Origin: Nitratifractor sp964650685 | GTDB taxonomy: Bacteria; Campylobacterota; Campylobacteria; Campylobacterales; Sulfurovaceae | DNA length: 6,417 bases | Assembly (NCBI GenBank): GCA_964650685.1 | Contig: CAZYUW010000088.1 | Location: 1-6,417, forward strand | Reading direction: 5' to 3' | Shown here: positions 1 to 5,861 of the stretch, in pieces | How positions within the stretch are numbered: the stretch's first letter is position 1 | Layout of the letters: each line of letters starts with the position of its first letter | Notes under the pieces: model-generated | Told to the model about the DNA's origin: nothing | Database searches by the model: none | What the model saw: only the letters and a program-made list of their open reading frames with translations | Program-made: the position numbers and the translations under genes

Positions 1-130
1 GATAGACGAAAAGGAGCTCGTCGAACCGCTGAAAATACTGTTGACCGGAACCAATGAGGGACCGGAACCGGATAAAATATATACACTGATCAGACCATAT
101 TTAACGGAGGTAGCAAGATGTCGGTCCTGA
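1..130 (+). CDS. gltX: Glutamyl-tRNA synthetase, C-terminal end (partial)
   Basis: The window opens inside a reading frame (first full codon at base 2) that ends at TGA 128-130. Its last 43 residues include KELVEPLKILLTGTNEGPE and then IYTLIRPYL. This is the pattern of the anticodon-binding C-terminus of bacterial glutamyl-tRNA synthetases (K-x-L-x-x-P-L-[RK]-x-x-L-T-G-x-x-x-G-P). GltX charges tRNA-Glu, or tRNA-Gln in organisms that use the amidotransferase route, in the cytoplasm. Only the tail is visible, so catalytic motifs (HIGH, KMSKS) cannot be checked. The last 13 nt overlap the start of the YggT-family gene, which suggests co-transcription and coupled translation. The neighbours yggT and slt match an order I recall from Campylobacter, which supports the call. 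A paralogous GltX2 is equally possible. Confidence 0.72.
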   Translation, partial: IDEKELVEPLKILLTGTNEGPEPDKIYTLIRPYLTEVARCRS

Positions 131-390
131 TATACGCTTTGGCACAGATAGTGCTCACTGTCATAAACATATACATTTGGGTGGTCATCATAGCCGTTCT
201 GTTGAGTTTCGTGAGACCGGATCCGTATAATCCCGTCGTACAGGCACTCTACAAGTTGACCGAACCGGTTTTTGAATGGATAAGACGCAAGATGCCGTTC
301 GTAGTCGTTTCCGGTCTGGATCTTTCGCCTCTCGTACTCCTGCTGGCTCTGCAGTTCATCGAGATACTCGTACGGAGATCGATGCTTTGA
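118..390 (+). CDS. yggT: YggT-family integral membrane protein
   Basis: A 90-residue protein with two hydrophobic segments (about residues 4-30 and 67-85). Between them is the YggT-family signature: LLSFVRPDPYNP at about residues 28-39, then LTEPVF and a basic IRRKMP stretch. Enterobacterial YggT carries two copies of this unit in about 190 residues. This protein has one copy, the common form in many other bacteria. The family sits in the inner membrane. Its function is poorly defined; links to cell division, osmotic tolerance and membrane protein placement have been proposed elsewhere, and nothing here decides between them. The ATG start is well supported by GGAGG at 106-110, 7 nt upstream. 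The start lies inside the gltX tail, and the stop codon shares bases with the TTG start of slt, so the three genes are probably one transcript. Confidence 0.88.
   Translation: MSVLIYALAQIVLTVINIYIWVVIIAVLLSFVRPDPYNPVVQALYKLTEPVFEWIRRKMPFVVVSGLDLSPLVLLLALQFIEILVRRSML
374..377 (+). promoter_or_regulatory. Ribosome binding site deciding the slt start
   Basis: GGAG lies 9 nt before the TTG at 387, inside the last codons of yggT. No ATG or GTG in the slt frame combines a Shine-Dalgarno with a signal peptide. The frame's upstream ATG at 276 would put 37 basic residues ahead of the hydrophobic segment. This site therefore favours TTG 387 as the start. Confidence 0.6.
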
Positions 391-1937
391 GGGCGAGATA
401 CCTGATACTGCTTTTGCTCTTTGTCGGCATTCTCCAGGCCGCGACATACAGCTATGCCGATATTCATCGTATGCCCAGAGGCGTGGAGAAGGACTATTTC
501 ATCTGGAGGTACATATCGCAGAGATCCACCTCCAAAAAGGATGCCAAAAGAGTCATCCGTGAGGCTTCCCACATCAACAAGCTGCTCAGAACCGCCTACA
601 GAAAAAAGACCGGCAAGAATCCACCGCGTGTTGCTTCGCGCAGACACGGCAGAAAGGTCACGGCGGCGGAAAAAGCCCGATACAAAAAGATGATCGCGCT
701 GCGCAAAGCGGTGTTCAATGACAAAGATCCGCTGGGCAAATGGATGGCCCTCTCTCCTGAAGAGAAACTTTTCGTGTTTAACAGCAGCGGCAAAAAAGGC
801 AGGAGAAAGCTGGATCATCGGCTGGACAGATCGGAGTGGGATATGCTCTGCAAAGCTGCCGGCTTTGGCAGATCCATCAGGTACATAATGCGCGAAAATC
901 TTCCCATGATGAAAAAAGCGCTGCTCTACCCTCCCCAAAAACAGAACGCTATCGACAGCAAAACATTGACTCGCCTCGGCTTTTACGCTCTCTATCTGGG
1001 CAAAAAGAGTATATCCTATCAATACTTTTTGGCTGCGGCAAGCAAGGCGCCCAAAAGAGAGGATGCCGACAAAGCGCTTTTTTGGGCGTGGCAGGTATCC
1101 AAAAAGAAAAAGGTACTCAAGAGACTCGCGAAGAGCTACGATATAAACATATACACTCTGGCAGCCAGAGACATACTCGATATGCCATACCCAAAGATTC
1201 CGAAACTGTCGCTTCCCTCCGGCGGTGTCGGCGGCTTCGATATAAAAGATCCCATAGAGTGGAGTAGACTGAAAAGAAAAATTTTCACGCCCGGTGTCGA
1301 TCTGGGAAAGCTGGCAGAAAGATTCAAAAAAGCGGAGACCGTGGGAATATACACCTATATAAAAAACAAAGAGAGCAGAGATACGGTACAGTATTTTCCC
1401 ATGCCATATCGTAACATAGTCAAGAAGCTGCCAAAAAGCAGACAGGCGATACTCTATGCCATCGCCAGACAGGAGAGCAGATTTATTCCTGCATCGGTAT
1501 CCAGATCCTATGCGCTGGGCATGATGCAGATCATGCCGTTTCTCGTCAAGCATATAGCCAAAATACGCCATGAAAAGATCGACTACAACGATATGTTCGA
1601 TCCCAAAAAGGCTATAGTCTACGCCAACGAACATATGAACTATCTCACGAAATGGCTCAGACATCCCCTCTTTATCGCCTACGCGTACAATGCCGGCATC
1701 GGTTTCACCAAAAGACTCATCCGCAGAAAAAACTTTTTTCACACCAACAGCGACTATGAACCATGGTTGAGTCTCGAGCGGATAGAAAACGGCCAGGCTA
1801 ACCACTACGGCAAAAAGGTTTTGGCCAACTATGTGATCTATATGAATATGCTGGGGGTAGAAGTCAGGTTGAGCGATCTGATGGAGATACTTCACAAACC
1901 GGAGATGACCGACAAATTCAGAAGTGCCGTCAAGTGA
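387..1937 (+). CDS. slt: Soluble lytic murein transglycosylase (secreted)
   Basis: Cleaves the MurNAc-GlcNAc bond of peptidoglycan in the periplasm, leaving a 1,6-anhydroMurNAc end. With the TTG start the protein is 516 residues. A signal peptide covers about residues 1-24 (basic RAR, a run of leucines, then YSYA before Asp25). A lysine/arginine-rich helical region resembling the Slt70 superhelix follows. The catalytic SLT domain spans about residues 350-480. Visible motifs are ARQES with catalytic Glu363 (codon 1473-1475), ALGMMQIMP around 377-384 and AYNAG at 433-437, all expected for family 1 lytic transglycosylases. Start choice: TTG 387 overlaps the yggT stop as TTGA and has GGAG 9 nt upstream. 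The ATG at 276 lies deep in yggT and would bury the signal peptide. The gene probably shares a transcript with gltX and yggT. The function is secure; the exact start is less so. Confidence 0.9.
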   Translation: MRARYLILLLLFVGILQAATYSYADIHRMPRGVEKDYFIWRYISQRSTSKKDAKRVIREASHINKLLRTAYRKKTGKNPPRVASRRHGRKVTAAEKARYKKMIALRKAVFNDKDPLGKWMALSPEEKLFVFNSSGKKGRRKLDHRLDRSEWDMLCKAAGFGRSIRYIMRENLPMMKKALLYPPQKQNAIDSKTLTRLGFYALYLGKKSISYQYFLAAASKAPKREDADKALFWAWQVSKKKKVLKRLAKSYDINIYTLAARDILDMPYPKIPKLSLPSGGVGGFDIKDPIEWSRLKRKIFTPGVDLGKLAERFKKAETVGIYTYIKNKESRDTVQYFPMPYRNIVKKLPKSRQAILYAIARQESRFIPASVSRSYALGMMQIMPFLVKHIAKIRHEKIDYNDMFDPKKAIVYANEHMNYLTKWLRHPLFIAYAYNAGIGFTKRLIRRKNFFHTNSDYEPWLSLERIENGQANHYGKKVLANYVIYMNMLGVEVRLSDLMEILHKPEMTDKFRSAVK

Positions 1938-1959
1938 CTCCCGCTGTCCGTCAGCCATG

Positions 1960-1968
1960 TGATATAAT
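1960..1968 (+). promoter_or_regulatory. Extended -10 promoter of the MCE transporter operon
   Basis: TGATATAAT is a consensus sigma-70 -10 hexamer (TATAAT, 1963-1968) preceded by the TGn extension. It lies in the 37-nt gap between slt and mlaE. No good -35 (TTGACA-like) sits 16-18 nt upstream, which is common for Campylobacterota promoters and tolerated with an extended -10. The expected transcription start, about 7 nt downstream of the hexamer, falls on or next to the A of the mlaE ATG at 1975. Confidence 0.6.
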
Positions 1969-1974
1969 CAAGCG

Positions 1975-3087
1975 ATGAAAAAGCATATAGAGACAATCGT
2001 CGAAAATGGCTCGCTCCGCTGCGTGTGCAGAGGCGACTGGACGATATATACGGCCGCGGAGATAGAAAAGAGCCTCAAAAGAATCGATGTACCCAAATGC
2101 AAAAGCGCTGAAATCGATTTTGAAGGAGTCGGGGAGTTCGACAGTACGGGGATACTGCTCTTGCTGGATCTGCAGGAGCAGCTGAGAAGCAGATGTGGAA
2201 AAGCCGGAATATCAGGCTTGAACACTAAGCAGAAAAAGATGATATCCATCGTCTCCAGACAGTCGCGTTCCGGGAAGCTCCCATCGAGGAGAGAGGGGCT
2301 GCTGCACAATATCGGCAAAGCCACGATAGAGGAGTTCAAAGCGATAGGGAAATTCATGGCTTTTACCGGCGAAGTGGTGGTAAGCTCACTGCGCCTGCTC
2401 AAAGAACCTCACAATTTCAGATTTCGCGAAACGATCTACCATATAGAGAAGTCCGGATTCAACTCTCTATTTATCGTGGGATTGACCTCCATGCTCATCG
2501 GGCTGGTACTGGCATACCAGGGGCTCGTGCAGCTGAGTAGATTTGGAGCAGACATATACATCGTCGAATCGATAGGTATAGCGATGACCAGAGAGCTGGG
2601 CCCGATGATAACCGCCATCGTCATAGCCGGCAGAAGCGCCTCATCCTATACTGCCGAAATAGGCACCATGAAGATCACCGAAGAGATCAATGCCATGAGG
2701 ACGATGGGTTTCGATCCATACTTTTTCCTTGTGCTTCCCAGGCTCGTTGCGCTGTCTATATCGATGCCTCTTATCATATTTTTTTCGGACATTGTAGGAA
2801 TAGTGTCAGGCATGGTGATCAGCAATCTGCAGGTCGATATCTCCTATTCGCTTTTCCTGGATAGATTGCAGCAGGAGCTTGGGGTGAACGAATATATACT
2901 GGGGATGATAAAGGGGCCGTTTTTCGCTCTGATAATAGCGGCTACCGGATGCTTTCACGGTTTCAGGGTCACCAGAGATACCGAAAGCATAGGCATAGAA
3001 ACGACCGCGAGTGTGGTACATGCCATATTTTTCGTCATCGCGTGCGACGCTATCTTTTCGGTGATCTACACGGAGCTGGGACTGTGA
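1975..3087 (+). CDS. mlaE: STAS-domain fused MlaE-family ABC permease
   Basis: Inner-membrane permease subunit of an MCE-type lipid transporter, 370 residues. Residues 1 to about 95 form a STAS domain like MlaB, with the conserved hydroxyl residue in DSTG (Ser57). After a basic linker (about 96-110), the MlaE permease domain runs to the C-terminus. It has hydrophobic segments near 160-183, 205-222, 250-283, 310-326 and 345-366. Family motifs are RELGPMITAIVIAGR (206-220), AEIGTMKITEEINAMRTMG (227-245, the region that contacts the ATPase) and the closing GCFHG / GIETTASVV pattern. E. coli makes MlaB as a separate protein; here it is built in. The ATG at 1975 starts exactly at the STAS domain but has no Shine-Dalgarno. 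It lies 6 nt after a -10 box, so leaderless translation is possible. The stop overlaps the GTG of the ATPase gene. It corresponds to the protein I recall as IamB in Campylobacter. Confidence 0.93.
   Translation: MKKHIETIVENGSLRCVCRGDWTIYTAAEIEKSLKRIDVPKCKSAEIDFEGVGEFDSTGILLLLDLQEQLRSRCGKAGISGLNTKQKKMISIVSRQSRSGKLPSRREGLLHNIGKATIEEFKAIGKFMAFTGEVVVSSLRLLKEPHNFRFRETIYHIEKSGFNSLFIVGLTSMLIGLVLAYQGLVQLSRFGADIYIVESIGIAMTRELGPMITAIVIAGRSASSYTAEIGTMKITEEINAMRTMGFDPYFFLVLPRLVALSISMPLIIFFSDIVGIVSGMVISNLQVDISYSLFLDRLQQELGVNEYILGMIKGPFFALIIAATGCFHGFRVTRDTESIGIETTASVVHAIFFVIACDAIFSVIYTELGL
3072..3075 (+). promoter_or_regulatory. Ribosome binding site deciding the mlaF start
   Basis: GGAG lies 8 nt before GTG 3084, inside the last codons of mlaE. 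It supports a GTG start that overlaps the mlaE stop as GTGA, rather than the ATG at 3105, which has no comparable site at the right distance. Confidence 0.6.
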
Positions 3088-3887
3088 GCGAAAGCGTTGT
3101 AAAAATGAGAGGTATCGTCACCAGATTTGGAGACAATATCGTCCATGACGGTGTCGATCTGGATATAAAACAGGGAGAGATATTCGCGTTGCTCGGAGAG
3201 AGTGGAGCCGGCAAATCCGTCCTGATGAAAGAGATAATAATGCTTCAGGAGCCCAGTGAAGGCAAAATAGAGGTACTCGGATACGATCTGAAAGAGACCG
3301 ACTACGCCCAGAGGCAGCTGCTGAGAAAAAGATGGGGGGTACTCTTTCAGTTCGGCGCGCTTCTGACATCCCTCACTGCCGCCGAAAACATACTGCTGCC
3401 AATCAGGGAGTACACCTCCATCTCCACGAATTTGATGGAACAAATAGTCAAAGAGAAGCTGGATATGGTAGGACTGCCATACAGAGCGGCCTCCCTATAC
3501 CCTTCGGAGCTGAGCGGCGGAATGGTCAAGAGAGTCGCGCTCGCAAGAGCATTGGCGATGGAACCCAGGCTGCTCTTTCTGGATGAACCCACATCGGGAC
3601 TGGATCCTATAGGAGCACGGGCTTTCGACCGCCTGATAGAGGATCTGCGAGATATTCTGGATATCACTGTAGTGATGATCACACACGATCTCGATACTAT
3701 ATTTTCGATAGTCGACAAGATGGCCATACTGGCCGACAAGAAGGTCATAGCGTACGGTACTCTTGCTGATGTTCTATCTACGAAGCACCCTTTCATAGAT
3801 AGATTTTTCAAAAACGAATACACTTCAAAACGATTTGCTGCTAAAATGGAATGCATAAAAAGCGGCGAAAGGGGGATCGATGTATAG
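3084..3887 (+). CDS. mlaF: MlaF-family ABC transporter ATPase
   Basis: Cytoplasmic ATPase that powers the MCE lipid transporter by dimerising under the MlaE permeases. From the GTG start it has 267 residues. All ABC motifs are intact: Walker A GESGAGKS (38-45), Q-loop FQFGALLTSLTAAEN with Gln89, signature LSGGM (143-147), Walker B LLFLDEP (163-169) with catalytic Glu168, D-loop SGLDP, and switch His201 in MITHDLDT. The FQFGALLTSL and PTSGLDPIGA forms are typical of the MlaF branch. The last roughly 30 residues extend past the core fold; in E. coli MlaF a C-terminal extension contacts the neighbouring subunit and MlaB. Start: GTG 3084 gives SESVVKMRGIVTRFG, which matches the usual MlaF beginning; ATG 3105 would trim seven residues. 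The 3' end overlaps mlaD by 8 nt. It corresponds to the protein I recall as IamA in Campylobacter. Confidence 0.93.
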   Translation: MSESVVKMRGIVTRFGDNIVHDGVDLDIKQGEIFALLGESGAGKSVLMKEIIMLQEPSEGKIEVLGYDLKETDYAQRQLLRKRWGVLFQFGALLTSLTAAENILLPIREYTSISTNLMEQIVKEKLDMVGLPYRAASLYPSELSGGMVKRVALARALAMEPRLLFLDEPTSGLDPIGARAFDRLIEDLRDILDITVVMITHDLDTIFSIVDKMAILADKKVIAYGTLADVLSTKHPFIDRFFKNEYTSKRFAAKMECIKSGERGIDV

Positions 3888-4758
3888 CAGAATAAACTAT
3901 ACCGTCGTCGGTCTCTTTGTGCTGCTCTTTTCGGCTGGAGTCGTATTTTTCGGTTTTTGGCTTGCAAGATATGGATTTGAAAAAAGCTACGACAGATATG
4001 TAACCTATTTTCACGAATCCATAAGCGGTCTGAGTGTGGATTCTTCAGTCAAGCTCAACGGCGTGGAGGTTGGCAGAGTGGAGTCGATAGAGATAGTTCC
4101 CGAAAATCCCAGACTGGTCAGGGTGAGTCTGAAACTCGAATCCGGTACACCCATCACCAGAGATATGCGCACCATCCTCAAACCCGAAGGCGTAACCGGG
4201 CTCTCTTTCGTGGATATCGTCGGAGGAGGAAAAAAGAGCAGTAAACTGAAACCCGAAAAAGGCAAAGTAGCGGTGATACCCTCCAAAAAATCTCTAATCG
4301 GAGGACTCTCTGAAAATGTACCGATGATACTCGACAGCATAAATAGTGCGATAGAGAGATTCAAAAAGATCGTCTCGGAAAAAAACATCTCCAATCTCGA
4401 CAAAATAATGGAGAACATAGGCAAGGCCTCCTCGAAGATAATCGATGTAGAAGACAGAATAATCGAACTCTCTGACGAATTCGGCGGCTCCGTCAAAAAC
4501 CTGATCAAAAAGACCGAACCGATACTGAAAAACATTGGCAAAGCTAGCGAAAACGCGTCAAGGCTGGCCAGAGATATCGACAAAAGAGTCAGAAGTGGAG
4601 AGTTCGACATCAAATCTGCTTTAAGGCCGCTCAAGATAGATCTGCAGGAACTCAGCTATAGATACCAGGAGCTGGCCGAAGAGATAAAGAGACTCACAAG
4701 GCACCCATCATCTATGATATTTGGCGGCAGCAGACCGCCGAAAGGACCCGGAGAATGA
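3880..4758 (+). CDS. mlaD: MCE-domain (MlaD-family) lipid-binding membrane protein
   Basis: Periplasmic substrate-handling subunit, anchored in the inner membrane and expected to form a hexameric ring on the permease. It has 292 residues: one transmembrane helix (about 7-30), an MCE domain (about 38-115) and a long helical tail. MCE hallmarks are ISGLSVDSSVKLNGVEVGRV (48-67) and the TGLSFVDIVGG end (106-116). E. coli MlaD is only about 183 residues. The extra roughly 110 residues here (143-275) are predominantly charged and helix-forming, and end in a proline/glycine tail PPKGPGE. That build is nearer to MCE proteins whose tails make a tube or needle across the periplasm. NIGKAS occurs twice in the tail (179-184 and 218-223). 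The ATG at 3880 overlaps the mlaF stop, with a GGGGGA purine tract 4 nt upstream. The stop overlaps the lipoprotein start as ATGA. Confidence 0.9.
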   Translation: MYSRINYTVVGLFVLLFSAGVVFFGFWLARYGFEKSYDRYVTYFHESISGLSVDSSVKLNGVEVGRVESIEIVPENPRLVRVSLKLESGTPITRDMRTILKPEGVTGLSFVDIVGGGKKSSKLKPEKGKVAVIPSKKSLIGGLSENVPMILDSINSAIERFKKIVSEKNISNLDKIMENIGKASSKIIDVEDRIIELSDEFGGSVKNLIKKTEPILKNIGKASENASRLARDIDKRVRSGEFDIKSALRPLKIDLQELSYRYQELAEEIKRLTRHPSSMIFGGSRPPKGPGE

Positions 4759-5348
4759 AAAAAACATATCTACTGACACTCCTGTTGGGCATGGTAATAT
4801 CTGTGATGGCGGGATGCGTAGCCTCCCATACGATACAGAGTTACACACTGGAGTCCAAAACGGATATCGGACCATCGTGCCGCCATATATACAGACACTC
4901 CACAATCAGAGTCGAGTATCCGCGTGGAATAGAGAACAGCATGGGTACGCGCATCTACTACAGCAAAGAGCGATTGAAGCGATCGTACTACCTGTACAGC
5001 GAATGGAATAAACCATTGAGCAGGATCCTGATGAAAAACCTGATGGACGCTCTATATCTCTCCGGAAATTTCAGGGGCGTGACAGATTACGCTTCGACAG
5101 CCAAAAGCGACTATATTCTGGAGAGTGTAGTGCACTCTTTCGTTCATCGTATCGAAAAAGACTCCTCTTTTGCCGATATATCGATAGAATTGAGACTCAT
5201 GAGAGAGGGCGGAAATGTCGTAAAAAGCAGACTGTTTTCCTACGCTGTTCCCGTACGGAGCAAAAACGCGGAGGAGTTCGTTCGCGCTGCCAATACCGCA
5301 ATCGCGAAACTCAAAAAGGATATGACACTCTGGCTATGTGGCAGATAA
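4755..5348 (+). CDS. ABC-type transport auxiliary lipoprotein (PqiC-like)
   Basis: A 197-residue lipoprotein. It has a basic start (MKK), a hydrophobic stretch to residue 18 and the lipobox VMAG-C, with lipidation expected on Cys21. Residue +2 is Val, not Asp, so the outer membrane is the likely destination under the enterobacterial sorting rule. The mature part has the ABC_trans_aux pattern: IRVEYPRGIE, then RIYYS..., YYLYSEWNKPLSRILMKNL, and GNFRGVTDY followed by a beta-rich end. PqiC of E. coli belongs to this family and works with an MCE protein, so this protein probably forms the outer-membrane end of the lipid path. Two other cysteines (42 and 195) could form a disulphide. ATG 4755 overlaps the mlaD stop; AAAGGA at 4741-4746, 8 nt upstream, is the likely binding site. 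The family call rests on pattern and context. Campylobacter has a lipoprotein in the same place, as I recall. Confidence 0.8.
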   Translation: MKKTYLLTLLLGMVISVMAGCVASHTIQSYTLESKTDIGPSCRHIYRHSTIRVEYPRGIENSMGTRIYYSKERLKRSYYLYSEWNKPLSRILMKNLMDALYLSGNFRGVTDYASTAKSDYILESVVHSFVHRIEKDSSFADISIELRLMREGGNVVKSRLFSYAVPVRSKNAEEFVRAANTAIAKLKKDMTLWLCGR

Positions 5349-5354
5349 CGCGCT

Positions 5355-5777
5355 TCAGGAAACCTCCGAGTTTCCGCAGGCACCGCACACTCCGTAGAGA
5401 TTTATCTGTCTGCGCCTGAGATCGAAAGATGCATCTTTTGCGACCTTCATCGTGTCGCTGCCGATGAGATCGTCCATCTCTATATCTTTGACATCTCCGC
5501 AGATAGTGCAGACCAGATGCAGATGATCCTCTTTTTTCAGCTCGTATTTCGATTTTCTTCCAGCTATGGGCACCTCGACAAGAACCCCTTTTTCCACCAT
5601 CGCTATGATATTTTTGTAGACCGTGGCCAAAGAGAGTGTCGGATGACTCCGAAGCACCCCTCCGTATATCTCGTCCACACTCGCATGACCCTTATCGTGA
5701 ACGAAGGAAAGTATCGTCATCCTCTGGAAAGTCGCTTTGAGTCCATGCTTTTTCAGTATTTCGGCAAAACCGCTCAT
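5355..5777 (-). CDS. perR: Fur-family peroxide-responsive repressor (PerR-type)
   Basis: A 140-residue metal-dependent repressor. The winged helix has HGLKATFQRMTIL (11-23) and the recognition helix LSLATVYKNI (48-57). A structural zinc site is given by two CxxC pairs, Cys90/Cys93 and Cys131/Cys134. Regulatory-metal residues, by alignment to B. subtilis PerR, are His31 (His37), Glu79 (Asp85), His85 (His91), His87 (His93) and Asp98 (Asp104). Asp at the last position is typical of peroxide-sensing PerR, whereas Fur has Glu. INLYGVCGAC near the end is also PerR-like. Glu79 is the Fur-like choice, so the ligand set is mixed. The start has AAAGGAG just upstream (within 5782-5788). The gene follows ahpC on the same strand after an 81-nt gap; in other bacteria ahpC is a classic PerR target. 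A Fur or Zur role is less likely but not excluded. Confidence 0.85.
   Translation of the reverse strand: MSGFAEILKKHGLKATFQRMTILSFVHDKGHASVDEIYGGVLRSHPTLSLATVYKNIIAMVEKGVLVEVPIAGRKSKYELKKEDHLHLVCTICGDVKDIEMDDLIGSDTMKVAKDASFDLRRRQINLYGVCGACGNSEVS
5358..5375. other. Perfect hairpin at the perR / lipoprotein convergent junction
   Basis: GGAAAC (5358-5363), a 6-nt loop and GTTTCC (5370-5375) form a perfect 6-bp inverted repeat. It covers the last codons of perR, ending one base before its stop codon, and lies 10 nt after the lipoprotein stop. It could slow or end transcription from both sides of the junction. Neither strand has a following T-run, so it is not a canonical intrinsic terminator. 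Confidence 0.35.
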
Positions 5778-5792
5778 TTATCTCCTTTCTCT

Positions 5793-5829
5793 ACCATCGA
5801 CAACCATTCAAAAGCGCTCTATCGACGGT
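5793..5829 (-). other. Possible hairpin in the perR mRNA leader
   Basis: On the minus strand ACCGTCGA (5829-5822) can pair with TCGATGGT (5800-5793), giving 8 bp with one G-U pair around a 21-nt loop. It ends about 6 nt before the perR Shine-Dalgarno. It could be a weak structural element or mere chance; nothing ties it to a known riboswitch. Confidence 0.25.
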
Positions 5830-5852
5830 GATGCAATATCATGAAACAGATA

Positions 5853-5861
5853 AGTATATCA
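5853..5861 (-). promoter_or_regulatory. perR: Possible extended -10 for perR
   Basis: Reading the minus strand, TGATATACT combines a TGn extension with TATACT (5858-5853), and its TGA is the ahpC stop codon. It has the same form as the TGATATAAT box before mlaE. A start 6-7 nt downstream would give a leader of about 70 nt with the perR Shine-Dalgarno at its end. No clear -35 was seen. It would let perR be transcribed apart from ahpC. Confidence 0.4.

Noticed and set aside
249..1958. A 569-codon open frame on the minus strand opposite slt, longer than slt itself.
   Set aside because: Its codons are in register with slt, so it stays open simply because slt uses no TTA, CTA or TCA codons. The translation shows no recognisable domain, and the sense strand has a clear transglycosylase with catalytic motifs.
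1938..1974. A terminator between slt and mlaE.
   Set aside because: No stem-loop followed by a T-run could be found in this 37-nt gap, so read-through from slt into mlaE is likely in addition to the local promoter.
2949..3083. An upstream extension of the mlaF frame to an ATG inside mlaE.
   Set aside because: The 45 extra residues are Arg/His-rich and unlike any ABC ATPase start. The GTG at 3084 with GGAG 8 nt upstream gives the normal family N-terminus.
3347..3967. A 206-codon open frame antisense to mlaF and the start of mlaD.
   Set aside because: It mirrors the ABC ATPase region, with no domain motifs and no context; all ABC motifs are intact on the plus strand.
4011..4634. A 207-codon open frame antisense to mlaD.
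   Set aside because: It is rich in Ser/Leu/Phe as expected from the complement of a lysine/glutamate-rich helical tail, has no family motif, and mlaD on the sense strand is certain.
5828..5843. A TGAT...ATCA dyad in the ahpC-perR gap considered as a PerR box.
   Set aside because: Only 4-bp arms match and it does not resemble the AT-rich PerR boxes known from other bacteria; it is probably chance.
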